64,000 nucleotides of DNA from Hordeum vulgare subsp. vulgare (taxonomy: Eukaryota; Streptophyta; Magnoliopsida; Poales; Poaceae). Under the pieces are notes generated by a model. The model did no database searches, had not been told where the DNA came from, and saw only the letters and a list, made by a program, of their open reading frames with translations. The position numbers and the translations under genes were made by a program. The stretch lies in contig NC_058518.1 of the NCBI RefSeq assembly GCF_904849725.1, positions 216,764,741-216,828,740 on the forward strand, written 5' to 3'. The stretch's first letter is position 1. Every line of letters starts with the position of its first letter. Below, one piece after another: positions 10,913 through 22,796 of the stretch.

Positions 10913-11875
10913 TTAAATGGGGAGTATTTGACCAATCCCCATTCTTCTTATGGCTTGGGGAGGAATTTCATCACCTACATCACAAAGACCACTTTGCTCC
11001 ACTTGGGAGCCATTATTTTCATCAAACTCCACGTTACACGTCTCCTTAATAAGTCCGGTGGACTTGTTGAGGACACGGTAAGCATGAGAGTTTGTAGCAT
11101 AACCAACAAAGATGCCCTCATGTGCTCTAGAATCAAATTTAGCTAAACATGCACCTTTCTTGAGAATGGAACACTTACAACCGAATACCCGGAAGTACTT
11201 GAGATTGGGTTTGTTTCCAATGAGAATATCATATGGAGTCTTGTTCAAGCCTTTGCGGATATAGAGTCGATTGGACGCATGCCATGCTATGTTGATGGCC
11301 TCTGCCCAAAAGTTATATGGAGATTTGAATTCCGCCATCATTGTTCTTGCAGCGTACATCAAGGTCTGGTTCTTCCTTTCTGCCACGCCATTTTGTTGAG
11401 GGGTATATGGTGCTGAATATTGATGTTTTATTCCCTCATCACCTAGAAACTCATCCAAGGTGTAGTTCTTGAACTCGGTGCCATTGTCACTTCTAATCAT
11501 CAAGATCTTTGCTTCATGTTGACGTTGAGCTTCATTAGCAAAGTTGATGACAGTTTGTTGAGTCTCACTCTTCCTTTTGAAGAAATATACCCAGGTGTAT
11601 CTTGAGTAGTCATCAACAATCACCAAGCAGTACTTTCTGCCTCCAAGCCTATCAAATGATGGAGGGCCTAAAAGATCCATATGGAGGAGCTCCAAAGGCC
11701 TCTTAGTGTAAATGAGAGTCGTTCGACGATGAGCAGTTTCATGAATCTTTCCTTCAATGCAGGCACTGCAAGCACGATCTCTAGCAAAACTCACATTTGT
11801 TAGTCGACGAATATGGTCCCCTGTTAGAAGATTTGCAAAGATCTCATATTGACATGAGCTAGTCGGCGATGCCAA
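10913..11875 (-). CDS. pol: Element B integrase (core and C-terminal region)
   Basis: Retroviral-type integrase with the second half of the HHCC zinc finger (Cys36, Cys39; the two His lie in the preceding frame near 11855). The catalytic triad fits Asp67 (HMDLLGP), Asp130 (RSDNGTEF) and Glu166 (VAERKN). Downstream comes the GKKP-like segment and a conserved FGC...SKF...FVGY region of Copia integrases. The N-terminal dozen residues are out of the true frame: a frameshift near 11850 links this frame to the protease frame. It would insert element DNA into chromosomes, leaving 5 bp duplications. Confidence 0.85.
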   Translation of the reverse strand: MASPTSSCQYEIFANLLTGDHIRRLTNVSFARDRACSACIEGKIHETAHRRTTLIYTKRPLELLHMDLLGPPSFDRLGGRKYCLVIVDDYSRYTWVYFFKRKSETQQTVINFANEAQRQHEAKILMIRSDNGTEFKNYTLDEFLGDEGIKHQYSAPYTPQQNGVAERKNQTLMYAARTMMAEFKSPYNFWAEAINIAWHASNRLYIRKGLNKTPYDILIGNKPNLKYFRVFGCKCSILKKGACLAKFDSRAHEGIFVGYATNSHAYRVLNKSTGLIKETCNVEFDENNGSQVEQSGLCDVGDEIPPQAIRRMGIGQILPI

Positions 11876-12303
11876 AGCGAGCCCACATCAACTTTAGCCA
11901 TTAAACACGTCGCGGTCTTAGTGGGTCGTTTTGAGAAGTTCACCACATAAAGACCATTTTTGACATATCCAACATAGGCTACTTTAAGAGTCTTGCTCCA
12001 CAGGAGGACCACAGTATCAAGATTAAAGAATGTGGAAAAACCCATAATTGCAAGTTGACGAACCGAAAGTAAATTGTAGGCAAGAGACTCAACAAGCATG
12101 ACCTTCTCAATAGATAACTCTTGAGAGATGACCACCTTACCAAATCCCAGTACCTTTGGCGAGGATGCATCGGCGAATTGGACATGGGTGGGCATAGATG
12201 GAGAAGGATGCACATCCACCACTAAGTCCTTGCTTCCGGTCATATGATTTGTTGCTCCACTATCGAGCAACCATGACACCCCACTGGAAGCAAACTCCTG
12301 CAA
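11824..12303 (-). pseudogene. pol: Element B protease and start of integrase
   Basis: Aspartic protease with the active-site run WLLDSGATNH (Asp14), the Copia DSGA form. It ends with LWHRRLAH, the two His of the integrase zinc finger. It cuts the polyprotein. The frame is entered by a frameshift near 12310, and a second one near 11850 leads to the integrase core. Confidence 0.8.
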
Positions 12304-12368
12304 TAGATCAAGGCTTGGTTTTAGGTACCCATTTTTTAATGGGTCCTTTCATGTTAGAGACAAGGGTC

Positions 12369-13655
12369 TTAGGAATCCAGATACCCATTCAATGGACTCA
12401 TAGTAGTAACCAACAAATCTGGCATAAACATGCCCATCACTAGCATGACATAAGACATAAGAAGAATTGAGTTTGTCGGCTGTGTTAGTAGGAATGGTTT
12501 TGCCCTTCTTGACGTTACCATCGTCACCTTGTTCCTGTTCACCTCCTGAGTCCCTTCACCCTCTTTGACAAAGATGTCCATGAGGGTAGGAGATCGTTTG
12601 TTCCTGTTCCTCCTTTTCCCTTTTGACTTGGAGGTAAGTCCAAGTCCCTCCTTTCCTACAACGCCCTTTTGAGTGCTCAAGAGGTCGTTCAGGCTCTTCT
12701 CACCTTGTATGCATGCCACAAGGCCCTTCTCAAGTTTCTCCTTTAACTTGGCATTTTCCTCCACAAGATGTACATGCTCACAACAAGGATTAGTTGTACA
12801 AGCATTATCAATTAACACAAAGGGAGGACAAGTAGAGATCTCCTTGGTAAGCTTTGCTTGGAGTTGATCACGAGACTCTTTGAGAGAGAAATGAACACCT
12901 TTCAAGACCTTGTGAGCCTTGTCAAGTGTGTCAAACTCCACTTTGAGTCTGTCATGGCCAACCCCAAGAGCATACTTCTCAGACTTAAGTATACAAGTAA
13001 GAACAGTATCATGATCTAGTTTCTTTTGCATTTTAGCGCAGTCATCGTTTTATGACTCCTCAAGAGCCAAACTAAGAGTGCGATCCTTTTCTAGAGCAAT
13101 AGATAATTCAGAAATTTCATCGGCATAGCCACGACTGTGTCCCTGAAGCTCGGAGATGGTCTCCTCATGAGACTCAATGAGGTCATTGGCCTCACCCAGT
13201 TGTTCCAAGAGAGCAACAAAGTGCTTCTTGGATTCTCCCTTAATAGTGCACAGAAACTTGTCAAGATCATGCTCATTAAGTTCCCCAACATCACTATCAT
13301 CAACACAATTTAACAATGAAGGAGCAGCAGCGATGTTGGTCTTAATGATGGGAGTTACCTGATTGATACCTTTTGCCATGAGGCACTTGGTGATGTGGTT
13401 CTCGTTGGGGGCGTTGAAGAGAGACACCTTCTGGGGAGAGGGAGTGGCAATAGCAACAGTTGCCGTTGCCACTGTATCATCATCATCATCATCATCATCG
13501 GAAGGGTACTCTTCAAGGGCCACCATCCCCTTTGGGTGAGGTTTCTTCACAAATTTGTTCTTGATTGGAAATGACTTGGTTTTGTCTTTGCGAATGAGCT
13601 TGCCCCCGTTGTCTTCCCTTTTCTCATAGGGACATTCGGCCATGAAATGGCTCAC
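12369..13655 (-). pseudogene. gag: Element B gag, C-terminal coiled region
   Basis: Begins with the rest of a zinc knuckle (CGNVSHFMAEC), continues through an Asp run and a long heptad-like Leu/Glu/Lys region, then a basic KGKRRNRNKR patch. One TAA near 13048 splits it into two in-frame pieces (13655-13050, 13031-12369). Long coiled gag extensions are a Sirevirus trait and are thought to mediate protein interactions. Confidence 0.75.
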
Positions 13656-14842
13656 GTTACCACAGTAGTCCTCACTCGTTGCTTGGGTTTGAACCCACTC
13701 GAGTTGTTCTTGGTGACGGTGGGTCTTGAGTTCCTCTTGTTGCCCGAGAATTGCCTTGACGCAAGAGCCATGTGCTCATGATAGGCATACTTTGTGTCTT
13801 CAGGGCAGCTCTCCTCTTCCTCATCCTCTTCTTCTTCTTCAAACGTTGCTTTTGCTTTTAACGCAAGGTTGGGTGAAGCTGTCTTTGAGCGAACACGAGC
13901 AAGTGCATTGTCAGCTGTTTCGTTCATGATTGACATTGCAATGAATTCATCCAACACCTCACTGGAAGACAAGGAGTGGAAGTCTGGTCGTTGACGAATG
14001 ACAGATGACATGGCTTTACTGAAAGGCATGATGGCTTTGAGAAACTTGCGCTTGACCCATGTATCATCCACATCATTGCTCCCATGGTCCTTGAGTGCCA
14101 CATCAATAACAGTCACCCTCCGATAGAGATCACGAGGGTCCTCGTCTTCCTTCATCACAAACTCATCGGCCTTATCAAGTATCACTTCATAGTTGGACCG
14201 TCGAATGCTTGAGCTTCCCTTGTACAACACCATAATGTGCTCCCAACAATCCTTGGCCAAAGTGAAGGGACGCAAGTTAGGAAGATCTTCAGGTGGCAGT
14301 GCGGACTGGAGAATAAACAAAGCCGAGTGATTGTATTGGTTGTCTGCATCTTCTCTTGGAGTGAGGTTGCTTGGATCATCGGGATAATATCCTTGCTCGA
14401 TGATTCTCCACAAATTTGTTGAGCTGTGATTCAAATGAGACTTAATAGAAAATACCCAGTTAGCAAAGTCACCTTTCACAAGGTTAGGAGGAGGACCAAC
14501 AGGATTAAGACGCGGTGTGGGAACCGGTCCTCCATAGACTACGGGTGGTGGAACAGATGCATACATCCCATTCGTATCATTTTCGAGAGGTTGGGAAGGT
14601 CGCATACCTTTAGCCGTTTCCCTGACGGAATTGGCCTCCGAATCCGGGGTGGTGGGTTTAACCACCAATGCCGGTTCGGGAGAGTTTTTAATTCCCTCCA
14701 TTAACTCTTTAAGCATGGTCTTGACCTCGTTCGTCATGGACGTCTTGAGTGCGGCCATAGCCGTATTCAAGTCGTCCCTTGTGATCGAAGTCAATTCCAT
14801 GCCCTCGGTTTGTGCACGGGGAACTCCCTCATCATCTTCCAT
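13652..14842 (-). pseudogene. gag: Element B gag, N-terminal domain
   Basis: 396 codons from ATG 14842. Residues of about 120-330 form the Copia gag (UBN2-like) helical capsid domain, followed by a Glu-rich tract and a basic segment. The frame ends just before the zinc knuckle; a single-base shift joins it to the next frame, so the first Cys of the knuckle is damaged. The start lies 37 bases inside the PBS, as expected. Confidence 0.85.
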
Positions 14843-14878
14843 ACTCTTCGGGTGGTTAAACCCTTAATAAAGAGACGT

Positions 14879-14893
14879 GGATCTGATACCAAT
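14879..14893 (-). other. Element B primer-binding site
   Basis: Minus strand ATTGGTATCAGATCC, adjacent to the LTR end CTTTCA. It matches the 3' end of initiator methionine tRNA in the first ten bases. Confidence 0.88.
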
Positions 14894-16313
14894 TGAAAGG
14901 ATCGATATGGTTGACTAGAGGGGGGTGAATAGGAAACGACCACTTTTTAATTAATCTTAACAAGTTAGAGTAAACAACATACGGGTTCACAAAAATAACA
15001 ACAATGGGGTGAACCGTAATGAAGCTAACAACAAGAGCTACTAAGACAAGTAAGAGATAGACAACAACATAAGCATACACAAAGTAAAGGTTAGAGAAAA
15101 CCACAAGTGGAACCAATGAAGACGAGGATGTGTTACCGAAGTTCCTTCCCTTTGACAGGAAGTACGTCTCCGTTGGAGCGGTGTCGAGGCACAATGCTCC
15201 CCAATAAGCCACTAAGGCCACCGTATTCTCCTCACGCCCTCGCACGATGCAAGGTGCCGTGATTCCACTATAGGTGCCCTTGAAGGCGGCGACCGAACCT
15301 TTACAAACAAGGTTGGGGCAAACTCCACACAAAGCTTCGAGGCTCCCAACAAAACCACGAAGCTTCACCACAATGGAATGTGGCTTCGAGGTGACCTCAA
15401 CCGTCTAGGATGCTCAAACACCTAAGAGTAACAAGATCTGCAAGGGATTGGTGGGGGAATCAACTTTTCTCTTGGTGGAAGTGTAGATCTAGGCCTTCTC
15501 AACCGATCCCTAAAGAATCAACAAGTTTGATTCGCTAGGGAGAGAGATCGGGCACTTTTGAGCTTAGGGAGCAACAATGGAGCTTGGGAGGGTAAGAGAT
15601 AAGGTTCCACAGCTAGAAGAACCCCTTATATAGTGGGGGGGGGGAATCCAACCGTTTTCCCACTCACAGCCCATGCCTAGCGGTACTACCGCTGGATGCA
15701 GCGGTACTACCGCTGGCACTCCAGCGGTACTACCGTTGGCTGGAGCGGTACTACCGCTGGGCCCATGGTAGTGCATAAGCACTACCGGGCCAACCACCGC
15801 CAAGAAAGTCTTCGCAAAAAGGTCCGTCGAAGTACAACCGCTAGGAAGACGGTACTAAGCTCCCGGAGCAGTACTACCGCTGACCAGGGGCGGTACTACC
15901 GCCAGCTAGCGGTACTACCACTGGCTGCAGCGGTACTACCGCTAGCACTCCAGCGGTACTACCGCTAGGCACAGTGGTACTACCGCTGAGGGACCATTTG
16001 CTTAGATGAGATAAACACAAAGGCGGGAGCCACTCCAAAGTTGTAGGCAAGGGGAAAGGAGATAAAATGTGTGCGTGCAAAATTGATTCCACCCAAACCT
16101 TTGCACTACGGGTTCCCTCTTAATAGTATGGCGTTCCTATGACTCAAAGAAATAGAATCGTAGAGTACACCGAGCTTCTGTTCCATGGAAAGAGGGGGCG
16201 AGTCGTCTTGTGCCGTTGGCATGTGTTATCTGAAATCTTAACACACACGATTAGTCCTTTGCGGTACTGTCATCAATCACCAAAATTACTTAGGCATAAA
16301 CTATGCCCTAACA
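14894..16313 (-). repeat. Element B 5' LTR
   Basis: 1420 bp, nearly identical to 4250-5650 apart from a few substitutions and a small indel in the palindrome region. TATA box at 15625-15633; palindrome array at 15679-15987 with ten or eleven copies. Confidence 0.92.
15679..15987. repeat. Palindrome array in element B 5' LTR
   Basis: Copies of AGCGGTACTACCGCT and one-base variants, with one more pair near the left end (15697-15755) than in the 3' LTR, so the array has changed copy number since insertion or during copying. Confidence 0.85.
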
Positions 16314-16432
16314 CCCGCTTAGTGATCTACAAGGGTATGTGGATCTGATCTCCCTCTCATTGATGATCATCACCATGATAGGACTTCGTGTGCGTAGGAA
16401 TGTTTTTGTTTCCCATGCGAAGTTCCCCAACG
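16314..16432 (+). repeat. Element C 5' LTR, right part
   Basis: Resumes after element B and matches the end of the 3' LTR at 24899-25013. The terminal A of CCCCAACA reads G. Confidence 0.85.
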
Positions 16433-17680
16433 ATGGCATCATGAGCTAGTTTCATGCGTAGATGATATCTCGAGTAGAACATAAAAGAGTTTGTGGGCGT
16501 TGATGTTCAATTTGCCACCCTCGTTAGTATTTTCTTGATTCAACGGCATTGTTGCATTGAAGTGGCCCAGACCAACTTTACTCGTACGCTTACGAGAGAC
16601 CGGTTTCATCGACGGACATGCAACTTGTTGCATAAAGATGACTGGCGGGTGTTTGTTTCTTCAACTTTAGTTGAATTGGATTTGACCGCGGCGGTCCTTG
16701 GAGAAGGTTAAATAGCAATTTGCATATCACCGTTGTGGCTTTGCGTAAGTAAGATGCGGTCATACTAGATACCATTAGCAGCCACGTAAAACATGTAACG
16801 GCAAATTAGAGGACGTCTAACTTGTTTTTGCAGGGTATGCTGGTGATGTGATATGGCCAACAACATGATATGATATATTGGATGTATGAGATGATCATGT
16901 TGTAATAGTTAAATATCGACTTGCACGTCGATATTACGGCAACCGACAGGAGCCATAGGGTTGTCTTTAAATTTATTTTGCGCTTGCAGATGCTCTTGCT
17001 ATATCGCTAGGCAGTAGCTTTAGTAGTAACAACATAGTTAGCGCGACAACCTCGATGGCAGCACAATGATGGAGATCATGGTGGGGCACCGATGACGATG
17101 GAGATCATGTCGGTGCTTTGGTGATGGAGATCAAGAAGCACAAGTTCTTGGCCATATCATGTCACTTTTGATTTGCATGTGATGTTAATCCTTTCATGCA
17201 CCTTATTTTGATTAGGACGACGGTAGCATTATAAGGCGACCCCTCACCAAAATTTCAAGATAAAATTGTGTTCTCCACGACTGTGCACAGTTGCGACAGT
17301 TCATCATTTTGAGACACCACGTGATGATCGGGTGTGATAGACTCAACGTTCACATACAACGGGTGCAAAACAGTTGCACACGCGGAACACTCAGGTTAAA
17401 CTTGACGAGCCTAGCATGTACAGACGTGGACTCAGAACATAAGAGACCGAAAGGTCGAGCATGAATCATATTCTTGATATGATCAACATAGGTTCACCAT
17501 TGAAACTAATCTCAACTCACGTGATGATCGGACTTGAGATAGTGGATTTGGGTCATGCGACACTCGAATGACTAGAGGGATGTCTATTTGAGTGGGAGTT
17601 TATTAGTAATATGATTAACTAAACTCAATTGTCTTGAACATAGTCTAAGTAATCTTTGCAAAATTTTATGTTGTAGATCA
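16433..17680 (+). other. Element C primer-binding site and 5' leader
   Basis: TGGCATCATGAGC at 16434-16446 is a decayed TGGTATCAGAGC PBS with one added base. The long untranslated leader that follows is usual for the Angela/BARE group and contains GATGGAGATCATG repeats near 17060-17130. Short ORFs here are not gene-like. Confidence 0.75.
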
Positions 17681-18530
17681 ATGGCTCGTGCAGTAGCAAC
17701 CCTGAATTTTAATACGTTCCTAGAGAAAGCTAAGCTGAAAGATGATGGAAGCAACTTTGTTTACTGGGCTGGTAATCTGAGGCTTATCCGCATGACTGTC
17801 CAAAAGAAATATGTGCTTGATGCCGCACTAGGTGATGCACCACCCGCTACAGCGACCCAAGATGTTTTGAACACTTGGGAGTCCCATAAGGATGACTACT
17901 CATTGGTTAATGTGCGATTTTGTATGGCTTAGAACCGGGACTTCAAAGACGTTTTGAACGTCATGGAGCATATGAGATGTTCCAGGAGTTGAAGTTTATC
18001 TTTGAGAAGAATGTCCGGATTGAGAGGTATGAGACCTTTGATAAGTTATATGCTTGCAAAATGGAGGAGAACGGGCCTGTCAGTGAACACATACTCAAAA
18101 TGTTTGGGTACTCTCACCGTCTAGTTGAGCTAGGGATTGAACTCCCGCAAGAGTCTATCACTGATAGAGTTCTTCAATCGCTGCGACCTACCTATAAAAG
18201 CTTCATGCTGAACTATAACATGCAAGGGATGAATAAGTCACTCGCCGAGCTGTTTGTGATGCTGAAAGTTGTAGATTTAGAAATCCAGAAAGAGCATCAA
18301 GTGTTGATGCTCAATAAGACCACCAGTTTCAAGAAAAACGGCAAAGGCAAGAAGGGTAACTCCAAGAAGAGTGGCAAATCTGTTGCCCCTCCGACGAAGA
18401 AACCTAAGGCTGGATCTAAGCCGGAAACTAAGTGTTATTATTGCAAGGGAACTGGTCACTGGAAGTGAAACTGCCCCAAGTATCTGGCCGATAAGAAAGC
18501 GGCCAACACCAAACGAGGTATATTTGATAT
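17681..18530 (+). pseudogene. gag: Element C gag
   Basis: The start ATGGCTCGTGC at 17681 and the following LNFNTFLEKAKL fit the BARE-type gag start. A stop at 17930 and a frame change lead to the frame ending at 18468. The zinc knuckle CYYCKGTGHW is followed by TGA where Arg is expected, so the knuckle is truncated at its last residues. A basic Lys-rich stretch precedes it. Confidence 0.8.
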
Positions 18531-18980
18531 ACATGTTATCGATGTGTACCTCACCAGCTCTCGTAGTAGTGCGTGGGAATTTGATACCGGTTCTGTTTCT
18601 CACATTTGCAACTCAAAAACAGGAACTGCGGAATAGATGAAGGCTAGCGAAGGATGAAGTGATGACACGCGTGGGAAATGATTCCAAGGTTGATGCGATC
18701 GCCGTCGGCACGCTCTCACTTCAGTTACCATCGGGATTAGTGATGAACTTAAATAATTGTTATTTAGTGCATGTGTTGAGCTTGAGCATGAACATTATAT
18801 CTGGATCTTGTTTATTGCGAGACGGTTACTCATTTAAGTCAGTGAATAATGGTTGTTCCATTTATATGAGTAATATCTTTTATGGTCATGCACCCAATGT
18901 GAGGGGTTTGTTCATATTGAATCTCGATTGTGATGACACTCATTTCCATAACATTGAGACCAAAAGATGTAGAGTTAACA
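18531..18980 (+). pseudogene. pol: Element C protease
   Basis: WEFDTGSVSHICNS near 18575-18615 is the aspartic protease active site (DTGS). Stops follow within 30 bases and again near 18680, and the remainder reads in another frame (18659-). Confidence 0.75.
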
Positions 18981-19990
18981 ATGATAGCGCTAGTTTCTTG
19001 TGGCACTGCTGCTTAGGTCATATTGGTGTAAAGTGCATGAAGAAACTCCATGCCGATGGACTTTTGGAATCACTTGACACATGTGAACCATGTCTCATGG
19101 ACAAGATGACTAAGACTCCGTTCTCCGAAAAACTAGAGCATGCAAGTGACTTTGGAGATCATACATACTAATGTGTGCGGACCGATGAGCATAGAGGCGC
19201 GCGGCGGATATCATTATTTTCTCACCTTCACTGACGATTTAAGTAGGTATGGTTATATCTACTTGATGAAGTACAAGGCTGAAATGTTTGAAAGTTCTAG
19301 AAATTTCAGAGTGAAGTCGAAAATCATCGTAACAAGAAGATCAAGTTCCTACGATCTTATCGAGGAGGAGAATATCCGAGTTACGAGTTTGGTGCTCACT
19401 TAAGACAATGTGGAATTGTTTCACAGTTGACACCGCCTGGAACACCACAGCGCAATGCTGTGTTCAAAAATCGTAATCGTACTTTGTTAGATATGGTGCG
19501 TCCTATGATGTCTCTTACCGATTTGCCATCATCATTTTGGGGCTATGCGTTGGAGACCGTTGCATTCACTTTAAATAGGGCACCATCAAAATCCGTTGAG
19601 ACGAGACCATATGAGCTACGGTATGGCAAGAAGCCAAAGTTGTCGTTTCTTAAAGTTTGGGGATGTGATTCTTATGTCAAAAAGCTTAAGCCTATAAAGC
19701 TGGAACCCAAATCGGAAAAGTGCGTCTTCATAGGTTACCCAAAAGAGATAGTTGGGTATACCTTCTATCTTAAAACCGAGGGCAAAGTGTTTGTCACTAA
19801 GAATGGAGCTTTTCTTGAGAAAGAGTTTCTCTCAAAAGAATTGAGTGGGAGGAAGATGGAACTTGATGAGGTTGTGGAACCTCTACTTCAACAAAATGGT
19901 CGTGCGGGACAGAAAGAAATTTCTGTCGAGGCAACACCAGTTGAAGAGGAAGCTAATGATGGTGATCATGAAGCTTCAAATCAAGTTGTT
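18981..19990 (+). pseudogene. pol: Element C integrase
   Basis: The zinc-finger run LWHCCLGH followed by CEPC is recognisable (19000-19095). At the three catalytic positions the sequence reads Asn (IHTNVCGP, near 19170), Tyr (near 19355, before RGGEY) and Lys (near 19465), where the family has Asp, Asp and Glu. The C-terminal half from 19427 is open to 20254 and includes the FLKVWGCDSYVKK region. The enzyme would be dead even without its stops. Confidence 0.8.
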
Positions 19991-20800
19991 GTCGGACCTC
20001 GCAGGTCAACAAGAGCACCTACTGCTCCTGAGTGGTATGGGAATCCTGTCTTGTCAATCAAGTTGTTGGGCAACAATGAGCCTGCGAAATATGGAGAAGC
20101 AATGGTGGGCCCAGATTCCAACAGATGGTTAGAAGCCATGAAATCCAAGATAGCATCTATGTATGAAAACAAAGTATGGACTTTGGAAGTATTACCTGAA
20201 GGTCGAAAGTCTATTCGGAACAAATGGATCTTTAATAAGAAGACGAACGCATAAGGTAATGTGACCGTTTATAAAGCTCAACTTGTGGCAAAAGGTTTTT
20301 CACAAGTTCAAGGAGTTGACTACGATGAGACAATCTCACCCGTAGTGATGCTTAAGTCCGTCTGAATCATGTTAGTAATAGCTGCACTTTTTGATTATGA
20401 AATTTGGCAGATGGATGTCAAAACGGCGTTCCTTAACGGGTTTCTTAAGGAAGAGTTGTATATGATGCAACCCGAAGGTTTTGTCGATCCAGAGAATGTT
20501 GACAAAGTGTGCAAGCTCCAGCGATCCATTTATGGACTGGTGCAAGCATCTTGGAGTTGGAACCAATGCTTTGATGAGGTGATCAAAGCGTTTGGGTTTA
20601 TACAAGTTTTTGGAGAAGCTTGTATTTACAAGAAAGTGAGTGGGAGATCTATAGCATTTTTAATATTATATGTAGATGACATATTACTGATTGGAAACAA
20701 TGTAGAGTTTTTGGAAAGCGTATAGGATTAGTTGAATAAAAGTTTTTCAATGAAGGACCTAGGAGAAGTTGCTTACATATTGGGCATAAAAGATCTATAG
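19991..20800 (+). pseudogene. pol: Element C reverse transcriptase
   Basis: RVT_2 domain: NRWLEAMKSK, WIFNKKTNA then stop at 20252, [11 protein letters not shown] near 20408 and an intact YVDDILL near 20669. In-frame stops near 20362 and 20722 and a frameshift near 20800. Confidence 0.85.
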
Positions 20801-21272
20801 AGATAGGTCAAGGCGCCTGATAGCACTTCCACAAAGCACATACCTTGATAAAGTTTTGAAGAAGTTCAAAATGGAACAATCCAAGAAGGGGTTCTTGCGT
20901 GTGTTATAAGGTGTAAAGTTGAGTAAGACTCAATGTCTAGTAACTGCAGAAGATAGAGAAAAGATGAGTGTCGTCCACTATGCTTCACCCATAGGGTCTA
21001 TCATGTGTGCAATGCTGTGCACAAGACCGGATGTCATCCTGGCTATAAGTATGGCAGACAGGTTTTAGAGTGACCCAGGAGTGGAGCACCGGGCGGCGAT
21101 CAAGAATATTCTGAAGTACCTGAAAAGGACTAAGGAAATGTTTCTCGTTTATGGAGGTGACGAAGAGCTCGTCGTAAAGGGTTACGTCGATGCAAGCTTC
21201 GACACTGATCCGGATGACTCTATGTCTTAAACCGGATACATATTTATTTTTAACGGGGGTGCTGTAAGCTAG
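20801..21272 (+). pseudogene. pol: Element C RNase H, left part
   Basis: CTRPDVILAISM, a GYVDASF acidic motif near 21182 and scattered stops. The reading breaks at 21277 where solo LTR D is inserted and continues at 22797. Confidence 0.75.
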
Positions 21273-21277
21273 TGCAG

Positions 21278-22796
21278 TGATACGTCCAAAATGCATCAAT
21301 ATTTTGTATCATATTTTGTCTCTATTCAGTGATATATTTCACAATATGATGATGTACTTATAGTGTTTTGGTTTATTTTACACAGTTTACAACTTTCCGC
21401 TGCCGAAACAGCGGACGTGGGATTCAGCGGAGAAAATAGCATGAAGAGTCACCATATCAGAACATCTCCAACTACGCTGAAATTTACGGGGAAGGAGTTT
21501 CCGAACAGATCACCAAGACATGCCGAAGAAGGGCCGGAGGGGGGCCACAAGGCACCCAGAGGACCTGCTAGCGCGGGTCACCCCTAGGCCGCGCCCAAAG
21601 GCCTCGTGGGTGGTGGGTCTCGCCTCTGGTGCTCTCCTTTGGCCTATATGACCCTTGTGACCTAAAAGTTACGGGGACAGAAGTTTTCCCGAAGTTCTGC
21701 TGCCGCTCCGGGGCGGAAACCTATGGAGAAGAAAAGACCTTTCCGGCGGGCAGATTCCGCTGGGGAGAACTCCTCCCGGAAGAGGTGATCATCCTGATCG
21801 TCATCACCACCATCACGTGCATCATCGATATTATCATCACCATCATCATCATCACCAACACCATCTCCATCATCACCCCATCTCACCTTACCATTGCAAT
21901 AGGAGTTGTACCTTGCACTATTCATCCCCTCTACTCTACCGGTGTTGATTACTCTTTTGTGGTGAATGATGTTGAGTTTTGTTGGAGAATTATTGTTATG
22001 ACCAGATTGTTCATCATATTTTCATCACCTATGATCATGATCTCTTTTATGTCTTGTGAGTAGTTACTTTAGTTCTTGAGGACATGGGAGAAGTTACATG
22101 CTAGTAGTCATATGATGTTGAAGTAATATGTGTTGATTGATATTTAAGTTATGGTGTTATTCTTCTAGTGGTGTTATGTGAATGTCGACTACATAACACT
22201 TCGCCTTTGTAAGGACCTAGGGGAATGCATCATGTATAAAGAATGCTTACGGCGGGTTGCCGGAGTGACAGAAACCTGAACCCCAGTTCACATACTTTTG
22301 CACGAGGGAGTATTGGATCCTAAAGCTTATTGCTATGGTTAGGCTTTGCCTTAATTTCTCTCTTGTATTTGCATACGCTTGCAAGGGGGATTAATCATAA
22401 GAGTGTACTTGTCTTATCCTAGATGGTGCACTAGTTAAGATCCACCCACATAACACTTACCAATACAAAACATAGTACTAGACAGAATATGGCGAAAGCA
22501 CTTGACTATCTCTCCAGTGTGTCCTCAGGAACGCCTTAGTCTTAATAAGTTTAGTCCCTCGGCTTATCCTTTGTGTTCAAAAGGATTGGGACACTTGCTG
22601 CACCTCGAGACCATTTACTTCCCCTGCATTTATTTCCTTGTTGCTTATACCAGAAAACCCACAAAAAGTTACCTTTTAGTACTTGCAGTTATTCCTTGCT
22701 CAAGATCGCTTGTCAGTACGTTCTGCTCCTCGTTGGGTTCGACATTTTTACTTATCGAAAAGGCTGCGATAGATCCCCTACACTTGTGGGTCATCA
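21278..22796 (+). mobile_element. Element D: solo LTR inside element C RNase H
   Basis: 1519 bp starting TGATACGTCC and ending GGGTCATCA, flanked by TGCAG at 21273-21277 and 22797-22801. No PBS, polypurine tract or coding domain, so a solo LTR left by recombination between two LTRs. The TGATACGTC start is shared with Triticeae Gypsy LTRs such as those of composite G, though the rest differs. It has a CAT/CAC-rich microsatellite at about 21800-21875. Confidence 0.85.

Larger units (their letters stand above)
4250..16313 (-). mobile_element. Element B: young, nearly complete Sirevirus Copia retrotransposon on the minus strand
   Basis: The two LTRs (4250-5650 and 14894-16313) look about 98% alike by eye, with a PBS next to the right one and a polypurine tract next to the left one, so the element reads right to left. 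Order on the minus strand is gag, protease, integrase, RT/RNase H, palindrome-rich region, third ORF, 3' LTR. Target duplication is CCCAC/CCCGC. RT/RNase H is a 561-codon open frame and the integrase core is open, but gag, the gag-protease joint and the third ORF carry a few stops and frameshifts. It shares the third ORF and the LTR-edge motif with element A, so both belong to the same lineage. Confidence 0.92.

Noticed and set aside
21800..21875. His/Ile-rich coding stretch in D
   Set aside because: CAT/CAC microsatellite inside a solo LTR.
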